NCBI GenBank assembly: GCA_964649415.1
Contig: CAZYSK010000005.1
Coordinates: 81,477-145,476, forward strand
Length of the DNA: 64,000 nucleotides
Direction: 5' to 3'
Origin: CAZYSK01 sp964649415
Lineage (GTDB): Bacteria; Chloroflexota; Anaerolineae; B4-G1
In this document: piece by piece, positions 32,908-40,360 of the stretch
Layout: each line of letters opens with the position of its first letter
Numbering within the stretch: the first letter of the stretch is position 1
Made by a program: the position numbers and the translations under genes
The notes under the pieces: model-generated
Database searches by the model: none
The model's input: only the letters and a program-made list of their open reading frames with translations
Told to the model about the DNA's origin: nothing

Positions 32908-33822
32908 ATGAAGCTGGGATTCGTGAGCGCGATTCTGCCGGACCTGTCGCTCGAGGAGGTCGTGCAGTTTGCTTCTGAGGAAGGGTTCTCCTGCGTGGAG
33001 CTGATGTGCTGGCCCAGGGGCAAGGCCGAGCGACGCTACGCGGGCGTCACGCACGTCGACGTGGCGGGGTTCACGCAGGCCGATGCCGACCGGGTGAACG
33101 ACCTGATGGGCGAGGCAGGCGTCGAGATCAGCGGGCTGGGATACTACCCCAACCCGCTCGCACCGGACCCCGACGAAGCGGCGGTCTACGTCGACCACAT
33201 CAAGCGGGTGATCGAGGCAACGGCGCTCTTGGGCGTGAACCTGGTCAACACCTTCATCGGCCGCGACTGGACGCGCTCGGTCGACGACAATTGGCCCCGG
33301 TTCCGCGAGGTGTGGCCCCCGCTGGTCACGTTTGCCGAGGATCACGGCGTCCGTATCGGCATCGAGAACTGCCCGATGCTGTTCACGGGCGACGAGTGGC
33401 CGGGCGGCAAGAACCTGGCCCACTGCCCCGCCATCTGGCGGCGCATGTTCGAGGAGATCCCGAGCGAGAGCCTGGGCCTCAACTACGATCCCTCTCACCT
33501 GGTCTGGCAGCGCATCGACTACACGAAGCCGATCCGGGAGTTTGCCGCTCGTATCTTCCACGTTCACGCCAAGGACGCGCGCGTCGATCAGGGCCGGCTG
33601 GACGAGGTGGGCATCCTGGCCGCACCGCTGGAGTTCCACACGCCGAAGCTGCCCGGCCTGGGCGACGTGAATTGGGGGCAGTTCTTCTCCGTGCTGAGCG
33701 ACGTGGGGTACGAAGGGCCGGTGTGCATCGAGGTGGAGGATCGGGCCTACGAGGGGACGCTGGAGAGCCGCCAGAATGCCCTGCGCCAGAGCGCGCGATA
33801 CCTGAGGCAGTTCCTCGTGTAG
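32908..33822 (+). CDS. Sugar phosphate isomerase/epimerase-type TIM barrel
   Basis: A 304-residue xylose-isomerase-like/AP-endonuclease-2-fold protein. Metal-ligand motifs are seen: RIGIENCPMLFTG (Glu), LGLNYDPSHLVWQ (Asp, His), IFHVHAKDARVD (His, Asp) and PVCIEVEDRAYEG (Glu). Such enzymes epimerise or isomerise keto-sugars and often pair with Gfo/Idh/MocA dehydrogenases, as here. A CAGGGAGGT site precedes the ATG 16 bp after the dehydrogenase stop. Last gene of the 29134-33822 operon. Confidence 0.9.
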   Translation: MKLGFVSAILPDLSLEEVVQFASEEGFSCVELMCWPRGKAERRYAGVTHVDVAGFTQADADRVNDLMGEAGVEISGLGYYPNPLAPDPDEAAVYVDHIKRVIEATALLGVNLVNTFIGRDWTRSVDDNWPRFREVWPPLVTFAEDHGVRIGIENCPMLFTGDEWPGGKNLAHCPAIWRRMFEEIPSESLGLNYDPSHLVWQRIDYTKPIREFAARIFHVHAKDARVDQGRLDEVGILAAPLEFHTPKLPGLGDVNWGQFFSVLSDVGYEGPVCIEVEDRAYEGTLESRQNALRQSARYLRQFLV

Positions 33823-33840
33823 GATAGGGGGTCAACGTCA

Positions 33841-33864
33841 GCCAGGTGCTCCGTGGTGCCTGGC
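33841..33864. repeat. Inverted repeat after the sugar operon
   Basis: GCCAGG and CCTGGC arms separated by 12 bases that pair further (TGCTCC/GGTG). It has no T-tract, so it is either a REP-type repeat or a weak terminator. Confidence 0.4.
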
Positions 33865-33989
33865 ACTATGTACGCGCCAACATCAGGCCATGGTCGACGT
33901 GGGCCACGCGGCTGGTCACCAGATCAAGGTCATCTCTGGGCTAGAACGGACACTTCCCTTCCCGGATGTGTCTGGATATAATTGTGAGC

Positions 33990-36521
33990 ATGGAAACACT
34001 GGGCCAGTATAGAATCAATTCGACCTCAGATTCGGAGGCGGTGGTGGGCCTTGCGGACCGTGCAGATCTCTACCGCATCGATGCATGCCACAGCCTGGAT
34101 TCGGAACATCGGTCAGGAATGGGGCAGTTCTTCACGCCGCCCTCTGTCGCCCGCTTCATGGCCTCGTTTTTCGGGAATCCATCGCCGGAGATTCGCCTCC
34201 TAGATGCGGGAGCAGGTGTGGGCACTCTGACAGCAGCATTTGTGGAGGAGGTCTGTCAACGTGATGATCGCCCGCGTATCTTCTCGGTGATAGCTTATGA
34301 GCTGGAACCGCTGCTGGCTGACTACCTGCATTCTGTACTGGTCGAGTGCCAAGAGGTATGTCACGAATGTGGGGGGGAATTCGCCGGGAAGGTCTTGGAG
34401 GAAGACTTCATCCTTGCAGGAGTCGAGATGTTGAGAGGAGGATTGTTCCCCGTCGAACGCTATTCGTTCAATCGAGCGATTCTCAATCCTCCGTACAAGA
34501 AGATCAGAAGTGACTCACGACATCGGCTGCTGTTGAGTAGCATTGGCATAGAAACCAGCAATCTGTACTCGGCTTTCCTAGCGATTGTAGCCGACTTGCT
34601 GGAACCAGGCGGAGAGTTGGTCGCCATCACGCCTCGCAGTTTTTGTAACGGCCCCTACTTCAGACCCTTCCGCAAGTTGTTCCTAGGGGCAATGACGCTG
34701 CGGCGCATTCACATCTTTGAGTCAAGGGAGGAAGCGTTCAAAGATGCTGACGTCCTACAGGAAAACATCATCTTCCACGCGGTTAAGGGGGGTGAAAGGG
34801 AAAAGGTTCTCATTTCTGCCAGCCACGGCCCGGCCAAAGAGAACATGACCCTCCGCGAGGTGGACTATGGACAGGTTGTGAGCCCTGATGACCCTGACCT
34901 CATCGTCCACATCGCTGCCAGCGACAGGGATCAGTTCGTACTAGACCGGCTAAGCGTCTTCAGGCACTCTCTGGATGATCTCGAGATCGCTGTTTCTACA
35001 GGGCGTGTCGTTGATTTTCGGGCCAGAGATTTCTTGAGAGCCGATCCCGGCGACGACACGGTGCCGCTTATCTACCCCACCCATTTTCAAGATGGGTTCA
35101 TCCAATGGCCCAAGCCTGGTAGCCGAAAGCCAAATGCGATTGCGTTGACCTCGCAGACAGAATCGCTTCTGCTGCCCGCTGGGGATTATGTTGTCGTAAG
35201 GCGCTTCTCGGCCAAGGAAGAACCGCGCCGCGTTGTGGCTGCTATCTACGATCCCACACAGATTACGTCGCCATTTGTGGGTTTCGAGAACCATCTAAAT
35301 GTTTATCACCGTGGCAATGCCGGGCTATCCAGGGAACTGGCAAGAGGTCTCGCAGTGTTCCTGAATTCGACCTTAGTGGATAGCTACTTCCGGCAGTTCA
35401 ATGGCCACACACAAGTCAACGCAACTGACCTGAGAATGCTACGGTATCCAGGTCGAGAGGTTCTGGAGGCCCTTGGAACACATGTCGAGGGTGGTTTTCC
35501 GTCTCAAAGGGAAGTTGACGAGTCGTTGGAAAGGGAGATCCGTCGTATGGCAGATATCCAATCACCCAATCCGGTGGCTGCAAAGCAGAAGACCGATGAG
35601 GCGTTGGGGGTTCTGAAGGCTCTTGGCCTCCCAAGAGGTCAACAGAATGAGCGTTCTGCCCTCACACTGTTGGCGCTTCTCGGTCTGAAACCGGAAATGC
35701 CGTGGCGGGAGGCAAGACACCCCTTGATGGGTATTACGCCCATCATGGATTTCTGCCGGGATCACTACGGCAGACAGTACGCGCCGAACACCCGGGAGAC
35801 TTTCAGAAGGCACACGATGCATCAGTTCGTTGACGCAGGTCTGGCCGTGCCTAATCCAGACGACCCGAGCAGACCGGTCAACAGCCCCAAGTTCTGCTAT
35901 CAGATTGAGCCGACGGCGCTCCGCTTGCTCAGAACCTATGGTACACCAGCGTGGGCGGATGGCCTGAGAGCCTACTTGAGATCGGTGGACACGCTGAAGC
36001 AACGGTACGCAAGGGCGCGTCAGTTGAAGATGGTCCCGGTGACTCTTGCGGAAGGAAAGGAGTTCTATCTGACACCCGGCGACCATAGCAAACTGGTAAA
36101 GGCCATCATTGATGAATTCGCTCCCAGGTTCGTCCCTGGCGGTTATGTCATATACGTGGGCGATACGGGCGACAAGTGGCGGTACTTCGATGAGGAAGCG
36201 ATCCGAGCCCTCGGCGTCGCGGTGGATGTCCACGGCAAAATGCCTGACGTGGTGATTCATCACGTCGAGAAAGACTGGCTGGTTCTCGTTGAGGCGGTTA
36301 CGAGCCATGGCCCGGTCAACCCTAAACGGCGCGAGGAATTAGCGGCTCTTTTCGGAGATGCGCGGCCTGGACTGGTTTATGTTACAGCCTTCCTAACTCG
36401 CAGCGATATGGCAAAGTACATTGGCGAGATCTCCTGGGAAACAGAGGTGTGGGTCCGGGAAGCAAGCACGCATCTCATTCACTTCGATGGCGAGCATTTC
36501 CTGGGGCCCTATGATGGCTGA
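33990..36521 (+). CDS. Single-chain restriction-modification enzyme: N6-adenine methylase fused to a BsuBI/PstI-type endonuclease
   Basis: An 843-residue fusion. The N-terminal half is an N6-adenine methyltransferase with SAM motif LLDAGAGVGTLTAAF and catalytic NPPY at 166-169. The middle (about 500-690) resembles the BsuBI/PstI N-terminal region. The C-terminal 150 residues match the BsuBI/PstI endonuclease family: YVGDTGDKWRYFDEE, HGKMPDVVIHH and VLVEAVTSHGPVNPKRREEL. In the classical BsuBI and PstI systems (CTGCAG) the two activities are separate proteins. A CTGCAG-like target is therefore a guess. A TATAAT at 33976-33981 lies so close to the ATG at 33990 that the mRNA may be leaderless. 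Base composition is lower in GC than the neighbours, suggesting transfer. Confidence 0.88.
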   Translation: METLGQYRINSTSDSEAVVGLADRADLYRIDACHSLDSEHRSGMGQFFTPPSVARFMASFFGNPSPEIRLLDAGAGVGTLTAAFVEEVCQRDDRPRIFSVIAYELEPLLADYLHSVLVECQEVCHECGGEFAGKVLEEDFILAGVEMLRGGLFPVERYSFNRAILNPPYKKIRSDSRHRLLLSSIGIETSNLYSAFLAIVADLLEPGGELVAITPRSFCNGPYFRPFRKLFLGAMTLRRIHIFESREEAFKDADVLQENIIFHAVKGGEREKVLISASHGPAKENMTLREVDYGQVVSPDDPDLIVHIAASDRDQFVLDRLSVFRHSLDDLEIAVSTGRVVDFRARDFLRADPGDDTVPLIYPTHFQDGFIQWPKPGSRKPNAIALTSQTESLLLPAGDYVVVRRFSAKEEPRRVVAAIYDPTQITSPFVGFENHLNVYHRGNAGLSRELARGLAVFLNSTLVDSYFRQFNGHTQVNATDLRMLRYPGREVLEALGTHVEGGFPSQREVDESLEREIRRMADIQSPNPVAAKQKTDEALGVLKALGLPRGQQNERSALTLLALLGLKPEMPWREARHPLMGITPIMDFCRDHYGRQYAPNTRETFRRHTMHQFVDAGLAVPNPDDPSRPVNSPKFCYQIEPTALRLLRTYGTPAWADGLRAYLRSVDTLKQRYARARQLKMVPVTLAEGKEFYLTPGDHSKLVKAIIDEFAPRFVPGGYVIYVGDTGDKWRYFDEEAIRALGVAVDVHGKMPDVVIHHVEKDWLVLVEAVTSHGPVNPKRREELAALFGDARPGLVYVTAFLTRSDMAKYIGEISWETEVWVREASTHLIHFDGEHFLGPYDG

Positions 36522-36708
36522 GACAGAACGATCCTTCTCTGGCCGGCAGCATCATGGCCCAAGGCTGCGCTCTCTCATCACGGCTTTCCCCGTCGCCGTG
36601 GGATACGTCGGCATGGTGATGATCCCGCCCCTGGCCATTCAGGCCGTGTTGCTCACGCTGTTCACGGTCGGCTACTGGAAAGGCCGGCAGATCGGGTCCC
36701 CGGCGTAG
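36511..36708 (+). CDS. Small hypothetical membrane protein
   Basis: A 65-residue open frame that overlaps the end of the restriction gene by 11 bp and ends 2 bp before the PNPOx-like gene. Residues about 20-55 are hydrophobic (ITAFPVAVGYVGMVMIPP and AVLLTLFTVGYW), giving one or two helices. No strong ribosome site. It may be a real small gene or the 3' remnant of a longer gene cut when the restriction gene arrived. Family unknown. Confidence 0.4.
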   Translation: MMAETERSFSGRQHHGPRLRSLITAFPVAVGYVGMVMIPPLAIQAVLLTLFTVGYWKGRQIGSPA

Positions 36709-36710
36709 CT

Positions 36711-37184
36711 ATGGGTGATCGACCAGGTGTCAAACCAGGCGTCAAAAAGGTCGTGCGAGCGGTGCTCGCGTCCCGCCGCTTCGCCGTTCTCGCGACTGAG
36801 GGGGATGGCCAACCCCACGCCAGCTTGATGGCCATCGCGCCAACCAGCGATCTGCGAGCCCTGGTGTTCGGAACCTATCGCGGCACGACCAAGTACTGGA
36901 ACATCGAGCGCAACGGGCGCGTGGCGCTGCTGATAGACGCCAGACCTAATCGAGACTCTAGCCAGGGATCACCTGTGGTGGTGACCGCCATCGGCGAGGC
37001 TCGGGAGTTGGAGGGCGCCGCGAGAGAGGAGGCCCTCCAGATGCTCGTGTCGCGCCATCCGGAACTGGCGGCGTTCGCCAACTCACCGGTTTGTGCACTG
37101 ATGCGGGTTGAGGTCGCTGCGTATCAACTGGCTCGTGGCGTAGATGACGTGCAGTGGTGGACCATCGCAGGCGATACCGGCTGA
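36711..37184 (+). CDS. Pyridoxamine 5'-phosphate oxidase-like FMN-binding protein
   Basis: A 157-residue split-barrel flavoprotein of the PNPOx-like superfamily. The fold begins VLASRRFAVLATEGDGQPHASLMAIAP. The FMN-phosphate contact region is GTYRGTTKYWNIERNGRVALLID, and VVVTAIGEARELEG follows. The C-terminus has LMRVEVAAYQLARGV. Such proteins reduce or bind F420, heme or flavins; the substrate is not evident. Followed by regulatory cassette A. Confidence 0.8.
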   Translation: MGDRPGVKPGVKKVVRAVLASRRFAVLATEGDGQPHASLMAIAPTSDLRALVFGTYRGTTKYWNIERNGRVALLIDARPNRDSSQGSPVVVTAIGEARELEGAAREEALQMLVSRHPELAAFANSPVCALMRVEVAAYQLARGVDDVQWWTIAGDTG

Positions 37185-37238
37185 CGCACGACGGGTCGTG
37201 GCGACTGCCGCCTGCCAGCCAGCCCGCCGCACCCCGGT

Positions 37239-37371
37239 TTGACGCGCGCACACAACAACAGTACAATACGCACACGCAAACAAGCCAGCCGAGGCCGCAA
37301 GAGCGCCTTGGAGGTATACGTCGCAAACACACGCAGCCCGCCACCTCAAAGGTGTGGCGGGCTGCGTGTGT
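37239..37371 (+). promoter_or_regulatory. Dispersed regulatory cassette A (promoter, leader, hairpin) before a Nudix gene
   Basis: TTGACG at 37239-37244, 17 bp, TACAAT at 37262-37267. The leader contains GCCAGCCGAGGCCGC and GAGCGCCTTGGAGG. Then a very strong hairpin: ACGCAGCCCGCCACCT pairs with AGGTGTGGCGGGCTGCGT (centre near 37349), extended by ACAC/GTGT. The Nudix ATG is 17 bases after the hairpin. The same layout recurs at 37898, 40134, 53907 and 58990. Confidence 0.75.
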
Positions 37372-37387
37372 TGTTGCGGTGAGATCT

Positions 37388-37879
37388 ATGACTGATCAAA
37401 ATGCGAGTCCGTCGAATTGGCCACCCCGAGTCGTGGTGTGTGTGGGCGCAGTAGTCCTGCAGGGGGAACAGGCTCTGTTTGTGCGTCAGGCCAAGGGGCA
37501 TCCCCTCGAAGGGCAATGGAGCATCCCCTGGGGATTGGTAGATCCCGGGGAGTCACCAGATAGCGCAGCATTGCGCGAGACGGTGGAGGAGGGCGGAGTG
37601 ACAGCCCACATCGAAGGGTTGCTTGGCATTCAGAACCTGCGCGGGGAAGGCTGGGTAGGTATCATATTCCTGTGCCAGCACGTCAGCGGCACACCCGTGT
37701 CGGATGGTGGCGTCGAGACAGATGAAGCGAGGTACTTCTCTCTGGAAGAGATGGAGGCTTTTGGTGAGCCATTTGAGCCGTGGTGTGAATGGCTGGTACG
37801 CCGCGTGTTGAGGGGAGAGTACCACGTGATTCCGCCTGAAGAGAGCAATCCTTATCGGCCGCGTGTAGCTTTCTTTTGA
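37388..37879 (+). CDS. Nudix hydrolase
   Basis: A 163-residue Nudix protein. The Nudix box is GLVDPGESPDSAALRETVEE followed by GGV, with Gly where the family often has Ala. Upstream, WSIPWG is typical of the beta-strand before the box. The ATG at 37388 is taken because the upstream in-frame extension reads through the promoter-leader cassette. It has its own promoter (cassette A), with a hairpin between promoter and start, so attenuation is likely. It is not closely similar to the Nudix gene at 28480. Confidence 0.88.
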   Translation: MTDQNASPSNWPPRVVVCVGAVVLQGEQALFVRQAKGHPLEGQWSIPWGLVDPGESPDSAALRETVEEGGVTAHIEGLLGIQNLRGEGWVGIIFLCQHVSGTPVSDGGVETDEARYFSLEEMEAFGEPFEPWCEWLVRRVLRGEYHVIPPEESNPYRPRVAFF

Positions 37880-37897
37880 AAGGTGGCCCACTTCCGC

Positions 37898-38022
37898 TTG
37901 ACATCCGCGCACTGGTATAGTACAGTATACACAAGAGCGAGCCAGCCGAGGTAGCAAGAGCGCCTTGGAGGTACACGTCATAACACACACAGCCCGCCCA
38001 CCTCAAGGTGTGGCGGGCTTTT
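37898..38022 (+). promoter_or_regulatory. Dispersed regulatory cassette B (promoter, leader, terminator)
   Basis: TTGACA at 37898-37903, 17 bp, TACAGT at 37921-37926. The leader has GCCAGCCGAGGTAGC and GAGCGCCTTGGAGGT. AGCCCGCC at 37991-37998 pairs with GGCGGGCT, followed by TTTT, a good intrinsic terminator. The next gene starts at 38187, 165 bases later. Confidence 0.75.
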
Positions 38023-38186
38023 CGCGTTATTGCTCGGCCAGGATTCGGATCGGGAATGGCGTGTCTGGACGGAACTCCGCTTGGCGGCCGGAAAGGGGGT
38101 GACTGTACTATGAGATAAAGGCAGGGTGTCTCGCGTAAGTGCGGCCGGTTTCAGGTATCAGCAGGCCAACCAAGGAGGAATGACAA

Positions 38187-38807
38187 ATGAATCTGCAAGA
38201 TCTCTCGTCAGGTAGGGCGGCAGAAATCGCTCAAGGTCTTTCGAAGGCGATTACTCCGGTATTTGTAGCGACGACGACAAGAGCGGTAGAAAGCACCGTC
38301 CACTTGCGCCGCCTTTTCGCTGTTCATGGCCCCGCATACCAGGCTGCCCTCCACGTTGTCGAAGAGGATTTTCTAGAGCTATGCCGTACACTCGATCGGT
38401 CGGGGATCTCTGCGGCTGTTGCAGATTTCGCCAAGGACGAGCTTCAGGACTTCTCGTTCGAGGCCAATGGCGATGCAATCGCCAAAGAACTTGGACTCGA
38501 CCGATTCATTGCGGAATGGAAAGTACCCGCCGAGAAATACCGGCACTTCTGGCCCTATGTCGACAAGAGCGTGAGAACGGTCTTCACAGGAGCCGAGTTC
38601 GCGGGCCCGTTTGAGATCGAACCTATCGCCAGGCGCGTCTTCCGCATATGCGAGCAGCCAGATGCCTTCGAGGAATGGGAACTCTTGAAATGGAACTGGA
38701 AGGTATTCTGCAGCGTTTGCGCCTTGACTCTCGGTGGGGCGTCGGCAGCGACCGGAGTCGGTCTTGCTGGCGTAGCGGCCGGCGCGGCCGGTTTGGCAGC
38801 ACAGTGA
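38187..38807 (+). CDS. Hypothetical protein with C-terminal hydrophobic segment
   Basis: A 206-residue protein I do not recognise. The first 165 residues are soluble-looking and mixed alpha, rich in Glu, Arg and Phe. The last 35 are hydrophobic and Gly/Ala-rich (VCALTLGGASAATGVGLAG), possibly a membrane anchor or a colicin/holin-like hairpin. An AAGGAGG site precedes the ATG. It stands alone between cassette B and the CAT-like gene. Confidence 0.6.
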   Translation: MNLQDLSSGRAAEIAQGLSKAITPVFVATTTRAVESTVHLRRLFAVHGPAYQAALHVVEEDFLELCRTLDRSGISAAVADFAKDELQDFSFEANGDAIAKELGLDRFIAEWKVPAEKYRHFWPYVDKSVRTVFTGAEFAGPFEIEPIARRVFRICEQPDAFEEWELLKWNWKVFCSVCALTLGGASAATGVGLAGVAAGAAGLAAQ

Positions 38808-38845
38808 AAGCAGTGGGGTCCTGTGGGTCAATCTGGAGATAAACC

Positions 38846-39502
38846 ATGCGTCACATCAACCTGGACACCTGGCCACGGCGCGAGCACTTCAGGCTGTTTA
38901 GCACCTTCGGCTATCCACACTTCAACCTGGGTGCGAACGTAGACCTGACGTCGTTCTATCCCTTCGTCAAGCAGCGCGGCATCTCGTTCACCGTGGCGAC
39001 GGCGTACGTGCTCGCACGAGCGGCGAACGCCATTCCCGAGTTCCGGTATCGCATTCGAGGGAAGGGGGTGGTGGAGCACGAGATCGTACATCCATCCACA
39101 ACGGTTCTCACGGATGCTGATCTGTTCAGCTTCTGCACGGTTGAATATGACGAGGACTTCTCGCTGTTTGCGGCGAGAGCGGCGGAGCGGATAGCCCACG
39201 TGAAGGCGCATCCCACGATCGAGGACGAACCGGGGCAGGACGACTTGTTGTACATGACCGCGATACCCTGGGTGTCGTTCACCAGCATCATGCACCCAAT
39301 TGACTTGAACCCGGCGGATTCCGTGCCACGGTTTGCGTGGGGGAGGTTCTTCGAGGATGGTGAGCGCTTAATGATGCCGTTGAACGTGCAGGCACACCAC
39401 GCACTCATAGATGGCTTGCACGTTGGGAGGTTCTACGAGGAAGTACAGGGTTACCTACACGAGCCGGAGGTTGCGTTGGGTGGCGCATATCACGCTCGAT
39501 AG
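38846..39502 (+). CDS. Chloramphenicol acetyltransferase-like protein (CatA family)
   Basis: A 218-residue trimeric CAT-fold acetyltransferase. The N-terminus INLDTWPRREHFRLF is typical of CatA-type enzymes. The catalytic motif HHALIDGLHVGRFYEE has the His pair at 184-185 and the structural Asp at 188. The family transfers acetyl from acetyl-CoA to chloramphenicol or other acceptors. Sequence alone does not show whether chloramphenicol is the true substrate; environmental homologs often differ. It begins 38 bp after the upstream hypothetical gene. Confidence 0.85.
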   Translation: MRHINLDTWPRREHFRLFSTFGYPHFNLGANVDLTSFYPFVKQRGISFTVATAYVLARAANAIPEFRYRIRGKGVVEHEIVHPSTTVLTDADLFSFCTVEYDEDFSLFAARAAERIAHVKAHPTIEDEPGQDDLLYMTAIPWVSFTSIMHPIDLNPADSVPRFAWGRFFEDGERLMMPLNVQAHHALIDGLHVGRFYEEVQGYLHEPEVALGGAYHAR

Positions 39503-39636
39503 ATAGTGGCGGGTTACAGAAAGGCAGGGGCCGTCCAGCGAGGCGGCGCGGAAAGGAGGTGAAACGAGAGCATAGAGCATCGTCCGCACCAGGGTGGAAT
39601 GGCATGCAAAGACATCTGAAGAAAGGAGTAGCACCA

Positions 39637-40119
39637 GTGGCAGTCGAAGACACCTTCAACGGTGCCAAGACCGCATTGACCCTGCTACACGCATACATCA
39701 ACACGGTCGCGCAGGGAATCGGAATGGAACAGGCCCTCGCCATGGATACCATGATGTGTGAGGCGATGGGCGCTGCGCAGGGCAGGATGTTACAAGCGCA
39801 GGTTGGCAATGGAGAGTTCGACGCCCAAACAGCGCACCCTCTGCTCCGAAGCGCCATCGAGCAGGGCTTCGGTATCCTCAGCGAGGTGATCGAAGAAAGC
39901 CCTCAGAGGGTTGTGCTCAAGATCGCCAGGTGTCCCGTGTTCGAGGCAGCCCAGGCGCTGGGGATGGACGCTGAGGCCATCAAGACCAGTTGCCGTGCCA
40001 GCTCCATCCCGTTCATGGCGGCCATGGCCAAGCAACTCAACCCGAATCTCAGCTACCAGCTCGTGGAGTTCCGGACATCGGCAGACGACTGCTGCGAAGA
40101 GGCAATCGTGCTGGACTAG
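39637..40119 (+). CDS. Conserved hypothetical, possibly ATC-hydrolase-like
   Basis: A 160-residue protein. The C-terminal half has the cysteine pattern of the L-2-amino-thiazoline-4-carboxylate hydrolase-like family: KIARCPVFEAAQALG, then IKTSCRASSIPF, LNPNLSYQL and SADDCCEEAI. Two clearer members occur at 48189 and 50960. The GTG at 39637 is chosen because AAAGGAG lies 9 bases upstream; an ATG at 39604 and one at 39559 are in frame. Function not established. Confidence 0.5.
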   Translation: MAVEDTFNGAKTALTLLHAYINTVAQGIGMEQALAMDTMMCEAMGAAQGRMLQAQVGNGEFDAQTAHPLLRSAIEQGFGILSEVIEESPQRVVLKIARCPVFEAAQALGMDAEAIKTSCRASSIPFMAAMAKQLNPNLSYQLVEFRTSADDCCEEAIVLD

Positions 40120-40133
40120 TACCTCAATCGCGC

Positions 40134-40270
40134 TTGACGTCCACGTAGAACTGCAATACACTATATCCACACAACCACGTTGGCCCGGACAGCGAGAGCG
40201 CCTTGGAGGTGAGCATTGCAGAAACACACAGCCCGCCTACACCATCATCACGATGTAGGCGGGCCTTTCG
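40134..40270 (+). promoter_or_regulatory. Dispersed regulatory cassette C before the M3 peptidase
   Basis: TTGACG at 40134-40139, 17 bp, TACACT at 40157-40162. The leader CCACGTTGGCCCGGACAGC is followed by GAGCGCCTTGGAGGT. GCCCGCCTAC at 40231-40240 and GTAGGCGGGC at 40255-40264 form a perfect 10-bp stem, followed by CTTTC. The peptidase ATG is at 40361. Confidence 0.75.
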
Positions 40271-40360
40271 CTGCTCTGGCAATGTACCCCAACACCAGGG
40301 CCTCAGCGATGACGGCCTGTCCGCTGCGCCGTCGCGAGGGATGAGGGAACAGAGAACGTC

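Noticed and set aside
37100..37349. Small minus-strand frames over the regulatory cassettes
   Set aside because: Similar peptides recur at several cassette copies only because the DNA is repeated. They lie opposite promoters and terminators and have no start signals.
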